Part shown: one piece after another, positions 1 to 13,485 of the stretch
Layout: each line of letters begins with the position of its first letter
Numbering within the stretch: the stretch's first letter is position 1
From: Notospermus geniculatus
Lineage: Eukaryota > Nemertea > Pilidiophora > Heteronemertea > Lineidae
Length of the DNA: 64,000 nt
Reading direction: 5' to 3'
Assembly (NCBI GenBank): GCA_002633025.1
Contig: NMRB01000788.1
Location: 89,429 to 153,428 of the forward strand
Translations under genes and position numbers: made by a program
Notes under the pieces: model-generated
Seen by the model: the letters and a program-made list of their open reading frames with translations, nothing else
The model's database searches: none
Told to the model about the DNA's origin: nothing

Positions 1-344
1 TCAAGCACGCGAAGTACATGACCTCCAACACAATGCAGCCACCTGATTGGCTGAGTTCATGCGTCCTTCGTCCAACATCGGAAGAAAATCGAACATCCAT
101 CTGGTGCATCCGACGTCGCAAAGGCCATTGAAATTTTATCCTTTGTGCAGTTAACACGAACTGATTTGGACATACATGTACATGTACGATCATGTTGGAT
201 CGGACAATCGGATGTAAAAATCGCACGGTGTAAATTGGCCTTAACTCTGACATGTAAGCCTATTGCAAGTAAAATACACTAGCCTAGGGCCTAACATTAG
301 GGTAACATTAAACAACATTGACATTTTGAGCCAAAAAAATCTGT

Positions 345-379
345 AAGTTGTAGTTGTAGTTGTAGTTGTAGTTGTAGTT
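345..379. repeat. Microsatellite (TTGTAG)n
   Basis: About six uninterrupted copies of a TTGTAG hexamer. Confidence 0.9.
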
Positions 380-770
380 ATTCACTGCTAGCGCCACCTG
401 TGATGAAGTGACCACATTGATGTGAATCTAATAGCTTGCTGACAAGGCCTCCTACATGTATAGGGTCCCTTGTATAATTGTAGCATGTGCATGACATGCA
501 TGATAGTCTCCTGTTTACCAATGTTCTAGCCTTCGACTTATTCTCCTGTTCTGATCTGAAGTGTAATCAACTGTTGACATTACAGGTTCCTTGTAGGCCT
601 ACATATGGTTTGTAAACCATGAATGACTTTGAGTCAAAGTGAGCTGTTAGCCTCCAAGTCTATTGTGATTATCATAATGGCTTTAGCCTTTTGAAAAGTA
701 AGATTTATCATATTTTATTCACATTTAAAATGGCAATCAGTCTATTCTGTGAATAGTTTTGTCAGTGTTA

Positions 771-1313
771 AGGCTTGTCTACACCATCAACATAATTTTC
801 AAAACATTTCTGCAACAAAACATTTTGAAAACTGTTTTAGAAATGTTGTGGCTTGTTTTGGGGTTGGTGTACACTCTTCGACTGCAGGCTTGTCTACACC
901 ATTAACATTTTCAAAACATAAAACATTCAGTTGCAACAAATCTGCTCGCCCTTATTTTGGGATTGTTGCACAGTGTGGACAGAACTTGCAACAGTTCAAA
1001 ACATTGTTTTGAAAATGTTTTAAAAGAAATGTCATGTGAATTCTTCTGCAAACATGTTCAAAACATGTTTTGAATTGTTGCAAGTTTGTCCACACTGTGC
1101 AACAATCCCAAAACAAGGGTGTTGCACTTTTGTTTTAGAAAAGTTTTTGGAATGTTGATGGTGTGGACAGGCCTTTATCAAAAACATGTTTTCAATATTG
1201 TTTTGCGAACGTTGTAGATCCAGTCCACACTGTGCAACAAACCAAAAACAACGGTGTTTTGGTAACGTTGCAGCTGCCTGGTGTTTTGGAATGTTGATGG
1301 TGTGGACAGGCCT
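771..1313. mobile_element. Foldback MITE, TTA target site, Harbinger-like
   Basis: The ends AGGCTTGTCTACACC and GGTGTGGACAGGCCT are inverted repeats, flanked on both sides by TTA (768-770 and 1314-1316). The interior is also a long imperfect palindrome: 950-1010 mirrors about 1060-1130 around CAGTGTGGACA/TGTCCACACTG. A second pair of end-like motifs sits inside (about 888 and 1173), so two related elements may be nested. There is no transposase frame. A three-base TTA duplication is typical of PIF/Harbinger elements. Confidence 0.75.
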
Positions 1314-1896
1314 TTAGACATGTTAGAGATCCACTCACAAATTCTACCACAAGGTGTGTTATTTTATAAATGACAGATTTGATACTACTTCCTATTTTGA
1401 TTAGTGAACAGTACTAGGCCCCTATAAAAAAGTGGTATGGATTTCCCGATATCAGTTTAAAATGCATTATGGCTTATCAGAAATCCACCGACTTAAACTA
1501 CCGTACACAGTACAGATTTTAGCTTATTTATACATAGCCGCAATGTTCTCTGCATGGTTATGATAGTGGACAGCACATCAATATCTGCTCACTGAACCGT
1601 TTCCGATAATGCCAATGGATGGTACTCCATGTTAAACTTGTATGTTTTGACTCAGTGTGGCTATATGTACGTATGTGATCAATGTTCATTAGCCTTTCCT
1701 ATTTGGGATTCCCGTGGGCCAAATTCATCAATATATCACTGTACCAGACCAACAGCTGAGTCCAATATGGAATGTAACTAATTCCCCCTGTCTAACTGTA
1801 TAGTTCTAATGAGTATTTTCAGTCATTTTCCAATCAGGAGGGACCCTTTGCAGTTGTTGCATGAAAATTACCTTTTTTTTGATAAAATGTACTGGT

Positions 1897-2070
1897 AATG
1901 GGGACCCTAGCTCACTGCCTCAATAGGTGTCATTAGTTGTTAAATCTATTGAAATGAAACTGACATCCCGGTCATGCCGGTCCTGATCAATTTCCCAGAC
2001 AAAAGGCGTCCATTGTATTGGACCGGGTTTCGGTGTGCTGCCCTCTATCATAGCTAGGATCCCTATTGAT
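1897..2070 (+). repeat. Dispersed repeat, copy 1 (copy 2 at 48955)
   Basis: Shares long blocks with 48955-49125 in the same orientation, including AATGGGGACCCTAGC, CACTGCCTCAATAGGTG, CGGTCCTGATCAATTTCCCA and TTTCGGTGTGCTGCCCTC. No coding frame. The family is unidentified. Confidence 0.85.
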
Positions 2071-3542
2071 ACCGAGGTCTATTTTGTCAAGTGTCTTTTT
2101 AGATGCTGGGCTTGCCAGGTACATGTACTCAGGGGCCTACCCTAAGGATTTTGCCATGGTAGCTAGCAGTACCACTGGAAAAAAGTTGGTAGCCCTACTC
2201 TTTTTGTGGTAGCCCAAATTCTCTGACTACTTCTTCATTATACATGTACCAGTACACACTTCAAATGTGACACCATCATAGAGAGGAACCAGTCTGTGGT
2301 GATAGCAGCGACATCTTCAGCACACGTGAACGAACTAATAAAACATGAGTTAATAGTACTATTCGCCTGAAGATGGCATTTCAATCACTCGGTTTGAACC
2401 AATCACTAATCAGCGGTGGTCATTACCGACACTCTCTCTGGTAGCATGCACAGATCTGTGGGTGACATTTTGAGGTAGCCAACTGCTGGGTGACCAACAT
2501 GGACTTGCTTGGTAGCCCAACACCAGTTGAGGTGGGTCGCAGGCCATCGGGCTTTACCACTAATTCGACCCCTGGTATTCTTGGATTGGTTTATCACTGA
2601 GGGGTTCAAAAATGGCATTCCTATGGGAGACTATATGCAGAAAAACATGCTTTCTGGTGATAATGTGGTACAAGAATTTTGGCAATGTGGCAATTAGCGA
2701 ATCATTCAAGGATGAAATCAAGGGGTTGCCTCAACATCCATGGAACCATGGATCGTGTCGTGTCCATCATTTATGTCCTTCATGCTCTGCAATGCCACTG
2801 AATCAGTCAGAGTTATGAATGGATGTACAATCTAGGTTTATTGCTTGATCTGCGTGTCAAGCATCCTTCTGCCCATCTGCTGACTCTCAGCTGTGAGATT
2901 CATCCATTGTTGTAATTGTGAATCAATTTTTGTGGGATTGATGGGTAAAATGTGTGAGGGAAGGGTGCTGTTGTACATGTTATTACAGAATGATTAGAAA
3001 TAACCAAAATTTATGGCACCAAAAATAGATAAGAGAAGAGAGGAATGATATGACAGTATGATACGATCACTATTTACAAGAAAAATCTGTTCCCAGCATA
3101 TTCTTCCTGATACATGTTGACAATAGAACTTGAAGAGTGGACGGACACGGCCTTGCCACTAAAACATATTGGTCGTTGGAAATGAAGGGAGGGTGGATGA
3201 GTTTTGGGCACCAATGTGAAGGCCATCTTGCTTGGTCTGATATGATGATGATGTCACCTCAACTCAGATTCAATTTCTGAGATAAATAAATTCTTCTAAA
3301 ACTGACCTTGTACCATTTAATGGTTTTCACTTTTAAGTCAACCTATAATCTTATCAATTTATGCTTTAGATTTTCATTCGAGGACATACTTTTGCTTATC
3401 TTGGGGTCAGAATTAAGATAAATTCATTCTAATAGGTTACTTTCTGTACATGAAATATCAAATTGGGTAGCTCTGTTTGGCTTAGGAATAGTCTCTACAT
3501 TGGATTGTACTTTTCTTGGAGGGTGTGATTTCAAGACCAAGG

Positions 3543-3606
3543 ATGGCTGAACGGAAGGTCCAGTGGGAAGATTCTGGCTCAGAATCAGATCTTGAAGATG
3601 ATTTTG
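3543..3606 (+). CDS. PRKAR2: PRKAR2 N-terminal linker exon (internal or alternative first exon)
   Basis: The frame reads MAERKVQWEDSGSESDLEDD and then F plus one base, followed by donor G|GTAGGT at 3607. The next recognised exon (31263) supplies the missing two bases to make Glu, giving [15 protein letters not shown]. This resembles the Ser/Glu/Asp-rich linker just before the inhibitor site in known RII proteins, which supports the call. The 5' edge is uncertain. The ATG has a good context (A at -3, G at +4), so this could be a first exon. It could also be internal, with acceptors ending at 3535, 3541 or 3557, joining an upstream dimerisation-domain exon. The frame closes with a TGA at 3525-3527. 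Confidence 0.7.
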
Positions 3607-4229
3607 GTAGGTAGCCACAACTGCCTTATGACATGGCTATGGGAATGGTAAACTGAGGGAATTGTACATGTATGTGACATCCAGTAAAATGCAAGCTTGT
3701 TGAACTCTTCCTTTTGATACATGTATGAGGACAGCTTGATGTTGAGTTGATTGCAAATCTTTGTGGAGATTAGGTCACTTTATGTAATAGCATAGCATAG
3801 CAGGTCCCCCCCCCCCAAACACAGACACATATTTTGTCCAAATGTATGTTATATTTGGTATGCAATGTACTTTAACTTCCTGCTCAGATGATCGTGGCAA
3901 AAACGTCCATTTTGTCACCTCTTATTGAACGACCCATGTAGCAAACCTCAAACTTCTCATGAGGGTCAGGCATGTCAGGTGTGGACAGGCGTGTTATGAA
4001 TTATTGGATCAATATCATAATCACAGGGTCAATATCGTTATGAATTGATCTTGCCATCCATTCCTGAACTGTCAATAGCCACACATTATGGACCATTCAG
4101 AGGATGTGTGGATAAGACCAAACCAATTACTTTCTTATTTTTGGTAACCACAGCTAGGAAACCAACTCCGGCAAAAAAATTGTATTTGTATTTGCTTTTT
4201 CTGTCAGGGCCGATGCTGTACATATGTAT

Positions 4230-4490
4230 GTAGCATTATTGGCCCTGAAGTACGGAGGACGCCATCACATGCTACATGTACTCATGTACCCCACTTGTAT
4301 GGCAATGTATGGTGTCTTTTACTTGCCGTTGCAAAGACACAAGGTTGGGCGGCACCACGGCTTGCTGACCCATGCAACAGACTGAAGAGCTGGGAATGAA
4401 ATCCCATATGGCCCGGGCTGGATTCGGACCCGGGACCTCACCTGTCCTTGCTAAGTGGACGTAATAACCACTGGGCTATCAGGGCTCTGC
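4230..4490 (-). mobile_element. tRNA-derived SINE
   Basis: On the minus strand, 4485-4410 reads like a tRNA: GCCC acceptor start, A box TAGCCCAGTGG, B box-like GGTCCGAATCC and a GGGC end. The T stem is imperfect, so a functional tRNA is unlikely. The roughly 170 bases downstream on the minus strand would be the SINE body; its outer limit is a guess. Confidence 0.55.
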
Positions 4491-5256
4491 CAAAAAATCG
4501 TGTCATAAAACACAAGTGAAAGTTGGTTGGAACAGACAAGTTGAATCTGGGCATATTGCATTTTTCTTGGATTCAATTTTCTGGTCTAGATATCAACATG
4601 ACAACTCTCCCTTTGACAAGGTTTTTTCCAGACAAGAGTCACCCAAGACACGCGACCCGCTTCACTCAACCTATCTTCAGACATGTTACCAGCAGTACAT
4701 GTCAGCCCAGCTAGGTTGCAAGAAGAGGTTTTGATCTAAGGGGTGAAAGTGAGAGCTAGCCTATGGCAAACAAGTACGTTCACTATGGATCCTTCTTGTG
4801 TCAATAAAGTATCACCAAATTGGTGTTGCCTAATGATCCTCTGAATCTCATGCATTTTTCACATCATTGGTCTATATAAATGTAACAGCATTTTGTGTCG
4901 GATGACATATCATGCAACACATCGCAGAAGTTCAAACATTTTTAATGACGCTCCGAGCGTGCATTGCGGTTTGTGTAATTGTTGGGTAACCATGGTAATC
5001 ATGTTGTTTTGCTAGTCACATCCTTAACCCAGCAAGTGGTATCCGTGTAGTGGTCATGGTTAGGTGAATCTTGAGTACCTGACTTGCTTTCACATCTGTG
5101 ATTGAGGTTAACCCACTGCGTCGTCAATCCTAAAAGGTGCAAGAAGCAAGTAATTATTCCCCTGTGAGGTGTATCCTTCTGTCTCTTTCGATGTTGCTAC
5201 ATCTGTCCATCGGGCGATAAATACATGTAAGAGAAGGGACAGTTGTAAAGGTCTGC

Positions 5257-5406
5257 TTCCACTACAACGGATTCTGCTGCGGTTTGCGGCGCTGGAGTGG
5301 TTTTCACAGGCATAATTAACACGCCATGTATTGTTAAACCATCGAAGGATTATCCAAAACCCTGTGAAATCCACTCCGGCACGGCAGTGGAATCCGTTGT
5401 AGTGGA
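5257..5406. mobile_element. Palindromic MITE
   Basis: A perfect 18-base inverted repeat, TTCCACTACAACGGATTC at 5257-5274 and its complement at 5389-5406. The palindrome continues imperfectly inward (GGAGTGG...TTTCACAGG). A fragment GTAGTGGAAACATTACA is repeated just downstream. Confidence 0.8.
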
Positions 5407-5440
5407 AACATTACATTACATTGTAGTGGAAACATTACAT

Positions 5441-6428
5441 GTGTGAAGACCCTAAACAGCATGGCTTTTTGACTGGAGTTGTTATAATCGTCAGTATGTG
5501 GAATAATTCAGAGTTTGCGTGATGAATACCTATTGATAACCCCCACTAACATGACTGATCCGATTTGCTCTGTCTCTGCTTCGTTGGAAAAACTCGCTCC
5601 TTCATGCCTTAAAAGCATATTATCCTCTTGTTTCATGTCACTCTAAGAGCCGCTCAGTGATCTATGATCTCTGAGGCTATTTGAAGTGAAATAAAATGTA
5701 TTGGTTTTCCTGTGGTGCTTCCTGAACACAGGCTGTTAGTTGAGAAAATATCGATCCTGTCCAATGAGGCATATAGACTGGTTAATGCTGCCATCTGGGA
5801 TTAGAGTGTGGTACTAAAACCACCTGTTGATGCAAGACCTCAGATGAGTAGTTACATTTTGTGCCTGTAGATGGCTAGACTACAGCCTGCTGAATACCCT
5901 CANCTCTGTCACATTACATGACTTCCGCATTCCATTAGGTCGAAGATAGGTGTTGCCAGACATTATGTGTGAAGACCCTAAACAGCATGGCTTTTTGACT
6001 GGAGTTGTTATAATCATCAGTATGTGGAATAATTCAGAGTTTGCGTGATGAATACCTATTGATAACCCCTACTAACATGACTGATCCGATTTGCTCTGTC
6101 TCTGCTTCGTTGGAAAAACTCGCTCCTTCATGCCTTAAAAGCATATTATCCTCTTGTTTCATGTCACTCTAAGAGCCGCTCAGTGATCTATGATCTCTGA
6201 GGCTATTTGAAGTGAAATAAAATGTATTGGTTTTCCTGTGGTGCTTCCTGAACACAGGCTGTTGGTTGAGAAAATATCGATCCTGTCCAATGAGGCAAAT
6301 AGACTGGTTAATGCTGCCATCTGGGATTAGAGTGTGGTACTAAAACCACCTGTTGATGCAAGACCTCAGATGAGTAGTTACATTTTGTGCCTGTAGATGG
6401 CTAGACTACAGCCTGCTGAATACCCTCA
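5441..6428. repeat. Tandem duplication of about 462 bases with an N at the join
   Basis: 5441-5902 is nearly identical to 5965-6428. A lone N at 5903 precedes about 60 bases of different sequence. Near-identity plus the N points to two haplotype contigs placed in series, not a biological duplication. Confidence 0.85.
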
Positions 6429-9400
6429 GTGTGGTTGCTGTTTGTTGTGAAACGGGGACTCTCCTCTAGCTCATTTGTCTTCAGAGGGTAACTCGATGTG
6501 GGGGTTGCTGACAAGTACTTTGTGTCATAATTTGATTGGCTCAATTTCTGATATTTTGCACGTTGGTTCTTCATTCGTCGTGATCCTATGATCAATTTGA
6601 TGTTGGTAATTGTAGGCTCTTGGCAGGCCTTTGAGTGTGACAGACATCCAGACCAGGCCGCTTATGTTCACCCTGGACACATGAGAATTATTCGTGTGCT
6701 CAATGAATTCTTGGCCTCTGCCAATTTCAAATATAATGCTGCCTGCCTTGCCTGCTCAACAAAGTCGTGCGGGGACATTGCTCTGAGTCAGAGGAGATCG
6801 AATCCGCATCTGCAGCACCTTGGCATTCCGCTCCAGCACTTGATAGAGAGAAAACCACCTACCCAATTATGAGGGTGCAAGCGAGAACCCGTGGCAATCG
6901 GCGATTCTGAGTTTTGCCGAGGTTGGAATGCACGGCACGGCTGGAATTGGTGCAACACGGTGTGCGGTAGGGAGAATTTAGGAAGCAATCGAACAACACC
7001 TTAAAAAATTAAAATTGCTACCAGATTAGAATGTCCTCTTTGCAAATTACCAAACCACCCGTTGCATCAGGATATGACATCCTCTATCACCATGCCGAAT
7101 TTCGAGGCAAAACAAAGCTTCTAAGGATGACTTTATTGAGCCGACTTCCAGCATTATTTATAGATTGAGAGTTCTTTGTTCAGTTTGTCTCTTTTGAGTC
7201 CTTTATTACTGTGAGAGGCATCCTCCTTTTATAAAATCTAATCAGCTAGGCATATGTGTGCCTGTCTTCACCCAATGAATAGGCCTGCTGTTCAGCAAGT
7301 TGGTGTATCTTTGGTCATTTGGGTAGACCATTCGAAATCCTCCATTCAGTTGACTTGAAAATATGTTAAACCATTTCTCAATTAGGTTTATAAATATTTG
7401 ACTTCGGACCCTTTCAAATTTTGTTGACATTTTTCTTTAATGTCATTTTAATGTCCTGTGGCCTCAGATTTACTGAACTGCAGTTTAGGTTACGTTTGCA
7501 AATATTTGAGATTCTTTTTCCGTTAAAGCAGTTCTATCGTTCTTGATTTACTGACTAACTTCTCACTCGTCAACTTCCATCCTTAGGAAATCAGTGGTTC
7601 TCAGCACTTGCTAAGACGTAGAAGCAGCACTATAAAAAGAACCACTGATTACTTCAGGATGACCATTGGCGCTACAGATAATCTGTTGTATTGTAGAGGA
7701 AATTTTAAAAAATGAACATGTAGCCAATTGAAATATATGAATGTAGCCATGGAGAAAATCTTGTAGCCAAGGGTTATAAAACGCATTTGTGCTAATTTTC
7801 GAGAGGTTGATTACTTCATAACTGTCAGAATGTAAAAAATGTGCCTGACTGGAATGAAATGAATATTGCAGCCATGGAATGTTGTGTCAATAATGGACTA
7901 GTTCTGATGTTCAATTGAATCAATGTTATTGGTGAACTCGGTGAATGTGTACCTTTAGTGATTACAACCAAAACACACCATATTCCTACATTCTGGAACT
8001 ACTAGTAGTACTAGTACTTGAAGTAGTCTCTCCAATTTACACAATTTATAAACGTTGCTCTTTATTTCTGCTCTGATTAGTTGTACGTTACTGCTCTGGG
8101 CTTGAGTTCATTTCTTTGCCGGAGTTATTTCTGATTGGACGACGGGGTTTTCTTATCATTCTCTCGCTGCTGGTTTGAATGATGCCGAGGATGTCAACCC
8201 CGCCTGGGTCACCGCGTGAGTAATTTTGACCTTTGTATTAACCTCCACAAGAAAAGCTTTACTATTGTAATTGTGACATTTGGCTACGATATTTCAATCT
8301 GATAATCCATTGCACATTGTCTGTATATTCTTTATATACGGTATTATGTGTTGTATTTGTATCGAATCATTGAAAATCAGACAAGTTTGAATCAATACCC
8401 AAAGTCGATATAGTACACTGGCATAAACTTCTGATATCTTTACATTGTTTTGTCGATTTTTATGAGAGGTGGTGCAGTTTTGGGGGAAGGCATCATCAAT
8501 CATGGTTGTGGCAAGTTGAATTCTTAGGTCAGCTGTGTCAGTTTTTAGTTTTATGTGGTTTCATAGAGTCATAGAAAAGTTTCATTGGTGTTGGCATGAT
8601 GAATGCTGGTAAAAATCTGTGACCTTGGGTCAGATATTGAAATGGTTGTGGACTGTGAGCAAGCAAACGCAATGCAAGGTGGAGATGCACATGATCATAC
8701 TCCACACTGAATAAAAACTTTTGTATTGGTCTTCTGAAAAAATATTCCAGCACATTATAAGGTGAGTACCCATAGCCCTTGGTCATCAGAGACCAGTACA
8801 TAGTACACAAGGTAATTTCCAGTTTGCCTTAAAATTCCAACTATAGGGCTGGTCATGCACCCTTTAGATTATTAAACCAATGGAGAAATTTAGTTTGCTG
8901 CGATATTCAATCGGTCAGTTGTTCAATTGGTCCATTTGCAGAAAGCATATTATCAAAACAACCTTTCAAAAGAAATTTCCATAAAAATCACTTGGTGCAT
9001 TTCGAAATGGACTCTTGTTTGTTCTAACTGCATGTTGACACTGTTGCGCCAGGACTAAGTGCTTGTAAATACCTCCAGTTGCATGATGCATTTCATGTGG
9101 GGCCATTTAGGCTCCGTGTTTCCTGTTGGAATTGTTAGCCGTTCTCCATTCACAGGGAATGAGTTTTCATCACAGCCAGGCTCGTGTCAGTGGCTTGTCA
9201 TGATCATTACCCATTTACATACCTATTGGAACAAAGCTTTTAAAATGCCTCATGGACCTTCACTTTTACCTTGAATGTCATCTACCAATGTACCGAAAAG
9301 AAGTTGACTATGGATAACACTAGTAACACAGATCTCTTCACTCTGAATAAGTGTCTGCTTTATCAAGACCCAGCCCAACACTAGATGCTACTCAATCGTT

Positions 9401-10944
9401 CTTTACTATCTCTGTATCTGATCACTAATCATTGCCACAAGGCACACTTGATCAATCATTTTAGGATTGCACCTTCCATTTCTTTCTCTTTGATCTCGTC
9501 CAGGAACTACTTTCTCTGTATTAGAGCATCGTCTGTGCGGCCTTTCCCCACCAAGCCATGGGTGTTGTAATGGATTGATTACACATTATGAAAGGAATGA
9601 GTGCTGAAATTTGTTGCTGGCTTATTCTTTAAAAATGACTGTATGGAAGACTTTCAACACAAGTTCAGGTTGACTTGATACTTAACTACACTCCACCTCC
9701 AAGATGGCAGTGCTGGCAGCCATTTAGAATTTCATTTCAGGGTGGTAACTAAGAACTGTGGGAGATTTGGTCTGGATTTTCCGTTGTAGGTCTTTGGTGG
9801 ATCTATCAAAAACCAGGGCCACTGTTCCACCTCGCAATAAGTGCTAGGGGCCATTTTCAACGATTCAGAAGTGTTCTTTTAAACTAACCCTGAATGGATA
9901 ATCCGATAATGCTGTCCCGAAAATAGTGGCTGTGTCAGACAGGTCTCAAGTCAATAGTTACAGGCAGCAGCATCATGCGGACTCCATCTGCCTCCATCCA
10001 TGCGACGTCCCTCCTCACCTTTTGGAATTCCATAATTTACAAGAAGTCTCCAGCCTACTTTAGCCCCAACTCCAAAAACTTGGGAGTCTCTGGGCTATCC
10101 TCAACATGCTCAAGTCTGGATAGATTGTAACATTGCAGTGATTATTTCGGAATTATATTTGGTGTTGACTTCATCTCCCATTGGGTAATGACAACTTACG
10201 TCACTGCATCATATCCCCTTGGGTTTGATAAAATGAGCCTTGATTTCCTCATTAAGCACGATTAGCTTGTAATTGTTCAATAAATTTTCTCTCTTCATCC
10301 TGTCGATAATGATGTTTCCATTGTCGTCAGTGATTTTATGATAAGTACGCTTTAGTGGTTGAATAGTTGTGTAAATTCTCCATTTTGTTGAGATTTGGAA
10401 TCTTAGCAGCTTACAGTCAGTGACAGAGTCATCTCCTAAAAAGGCTGTTTCTTGTGCAAGACACTCTGCTACTTATTGCAGTCAGTCATCCATGTGAAAA
10501 GCGTTTTTCTAAAAAGAAAAAAAACTCGATTACCAATTGTATCAAATTCCTTCAAATATGCTTGAGTTAAACAACAGCAAAATAAAAGGAAAAAAGGAAA
10601 ATGAATGTTCAAAATGTTGGCTGGTTTAAGAAACCAAATCAAGTCCAAGAGAATCTTACGTTGCGTCTGCATGTATAGAATTTAAAAGGGTCAGGACAAC
10701 TTACTTGTACCCTTCGGCCCTGCTTTTATGGCTGTCTTTGATCACCATATCGAATTCCCCCACTTATCCAAACTGAGTGTCCCTGAGTGAGACGAATTCC
10801 GCTAGAGTACCATTAGCACGTTCAGTCCCAGCACCAGTTGCTATAGTAATACTGCCAGCCTCACTCATATCATAGATTTGTCAATGAATTTGGCAGCCAA
10901 GGTGGAAGGACAGTTTAAAAATCTGTGGGTTTTACGGTGTAAAA
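6429..10944. other. Intron or flank without recognised gene
   Basis: Apart from the inverted repeat at 7589-7650, this stretch shows only short reading frames on both strands with no family motif and no convincing exon pair. It is read as intron DNA if the 3543 exon belongs to PRKAR2. Confidence 0.5.
7589..7650. other. Short inverted repeat
   Basis: AATCAGTGGTTCT at 7589-7601 and its exact complement at 7638-7650, separated by 36 bases. Possibly the ends of a tiny MITE or a structured RNA. There is no promoter or coding context. Confidence 0.6.
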
Positions 10945-11023
10945 ATGTCCGATGGTTTTGATTCGCATGGGATGCAGCGTCAGAATTCTGGAAAGAGACG
11001 ATGTGCAATCGATGGGGCATACG
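10945..11023 (+). CDS. Candidate alternative first exon of PRKAR2
   Basis: An ATG with A at -3 opens 26 codons (MSDGFDSHGMQRQNSGKRRC and then AIDGAY) plus one base, followed by the donor GTAGGT at 11024. The exon ends in phase 1 with a G, the phase needed by the RII exon at 31263; the splice would read [15 protein letters not shown]. The frame is open upstream to a TGA at 10885. No dimerisation domain is present. The assignment rests on phase, donor and start context only. It could be a chance reading frame or a first exon of an unrelated transcript. Confidence 0.35.
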
Positions 11024-12372
11024 GTAGGTCAACCCGCATGTCTGATATTAGAGATTTTATGTTGTGGTTTGTAATGTGTTGTTTGTTTGGGATATATTGA
11101 TTCCATGGTATGTAGCATCAGCTGATGACTGATGGGGTGCATGGTTCTGATTGTGGATAAACTTGCTTACTCTTGATTTCAGTGAAGATGTGCTCTCTAT
11201 AGAGCTTTCCCAGTATCACTGGTTGGGGTACCTTCATTCAGCATGTTCAGCAGTCTTTCAAGAGAACCACTGGGCAAGGTCAATTGGCATTATTCATGTT
11301 GAGGATTGATAAAGTATATGGTGTTGCTTTCATGAATTCATTTTACCTTGTCAGGTCCTTTTGTGTTATCTGCGTATACTGGGCAGTCAGTACTAACGCT
11401 AGGATAAGATAATATTAGATATCAGTAATATCAAATTTTGTACACCAACAGTCATAATTCTGAAAGGATTCATTAGTCTAGATCAGAAATGAAGATGAGT
11501 TCTCTAAAATACTGTTTGAAAATTTGGCATTATTTTGACATCTCCAGACATGCCAGAGACAAAACCAGATGGACCTACCTCCTCTATTAATAGCATGCAT
11601 GGCCTTCAACAAATGTCAAAGCTTCCTCTCATTCCGAGTAATCCACCATGTGATGGCATGGCGTGGGGGGATTCCTGGCCAGGTCTGATCAAATTATGAT
11701 CTGATGGTTTGATGTTTGGTAGGACTGTGAGAATAGGAGCTGTGGGTGTGCAGGAAGAAGATGAGAATGCTGGATTGAAATGGCAACCAGTCCAAATCAA
11801 TTGCATGCACTTTCTTTCATCCTGCCTGTCATGGATTATATCTTGAAAAGGTCCATTATCAGGGAAGTTTCACCATTGGCAGGGATTCAAAGTCTTGAAT
11901 GGATCTCAGTCTAATACTTGATGTTAACAGGAAAAAAAATGTTGTATAGTTTTGATGGGTTTTATAAGATCTCAGATTCGTCATATTCCTGATATCGCTT
12001 GATCATATTTTTGTCAACTTTGAGATGGTATCATCACTGTTTCCTTTTTGTCAATGGTCAATGAAACTAAAAAAAATCACAATATGTTCTTAGCTGTAGC
12101 AAGATAACATTATATTAGCTTATGATCGAGCACACACCGAACTTGGCAGTCATTCACGGCTTCCAAAGCCAAGATCACAGCGCGGGTCTCCCTGCTTGTG
12201 CTTGTTAAAATGTTGTTCAGAAAAAAGAGAGAAAATTTATCAAGTATCATGCCAATTTCCACTCGAATCAATAGATTCTCAGATCAAAGGATCTTCTTTC
12301 TTCAGATGCAATTGCAAGGCAAAGTGAAGTGGCTTGAGTAGGCATGCCAGGAACCCTTTTCCACCCACAAGG
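11024..12372. other. Intron without recognised feature
   Basis: No repeat structure, conserved peptide or exon with good splice sites was found in this stretch. Confidence 0.5.
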
Positions 12373-13485
12373 CTTCAATTACTTCAAGATATCAATCAAG
12401 TTATGACAGCCCAAATGTAATCAGTTTGGTGATCAGATTTCATGGTTGCATTGATCCCTGTGATTTTTTGGGCAGTATTTTGTGAGATTTCCTGAGCAGA
12501 TAGAAATATTGATCATCATTATGACTTGAATTACTTGAACATCGAAACTGCATGCTCCGCCAGGCTGCAGGTTTTATACTCCGGCGATTCAGTACTTGCT
12601 GGAAGGATAAAATGAAGAGTTACCGGTATGCCAAAAGAGTGGAATGGAAGGACTCGGTAAGTAATTCAGCTAATCGCACTTCGTAAAGCTGCCTTTCCTT
12701 TTATCATCATTTTGGCAACATTTGCTTGCTCCGTAGATTTTTAAAAAATACAAGGACACAGATAGTTGATGGGAGAACAACATGCAGGTTGTGTATGGAG
12801 CACTGTCAATGCGAGACTCCGAATGCAAGATCATGCATCTTCATAAACATTGACCCTAGTACCAGCTACTGATTTTATCTATCTAAAAAAAAAGATATCA
12901 TCTTGATCGATCATAGTGTCATCATGTACANCTTCAATTACTTCAAGATATCAATCAAGTTATGACAGCCCAAATGTAATCAGTTTGGTGATCAGATTTC
13001 ATGGTTGCATTGATCCCTGTGATTTTTTGGGCAGTATTTTGTGAGATTTCCTGAGCAGATAGAAATATTGATCATCATTATGACTTGAATTACTTGAACA
13101 TCGAAACTGCTCCGCCAGGCTGCAGGTTTTATACTCCGTCGATTGAGTACTTGCTGGAAGGATAAAATGAAGAGTTACCGGTATGCCAAAAGAGTGGAAT
13201 GGAAGGACTCGGTAAGTAATTCAGCTAATCGCACTTCGTAAAGCTGCCTTTCCTTTTATCATCATTTTGGCAACATTTGCTTGCTCCGTAGATTTTTAAA
13301 AAATACAAGGACACAGATAATTGATGGGAGAACAACATGCAGGTTGTGTATGGAGCACTGTCAATGCGAGACTCCGAATGCAAGATCATGCATCTTCATA
13401 AACATTGACCCTAGTACCAGCTACTGATTTTATCTATCTAAAAAAAAAGATATCATCTTGATCGATCATAGTGTCATCATGTACA
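12373..13485. repeat. Tandem duplication of about 556 bases with an N at the join
   Basis: 12373-12930 and 12932-13485 match almost base for base, separated only by N at 12931. Differences are a four-base indel near 12551 and a few substitutions. Each copy carries the same 15-codon frame beginning MKSYRYAKRVEWKDS, followed by a strong GTAAGT donor. Most likely allelic copies assembled in series. Confidence 0.9.

Noticed and set aside
1-3540. RII dimerisation/docking domain exon upstream of 3543
   Set aside because: Looked for an amphipathic helix pair with a conserved YF motif after a start codon; none was found in this stretch, so the exon is probably outside the window.
4410-4485. Functional tRNA gene on the minus strand
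   Set aside because: The A box and acceptor look right, but the T stem and the anticodon stem do not pair properly, and SINE-like sequence adjoins it. Called a SINE head instead.
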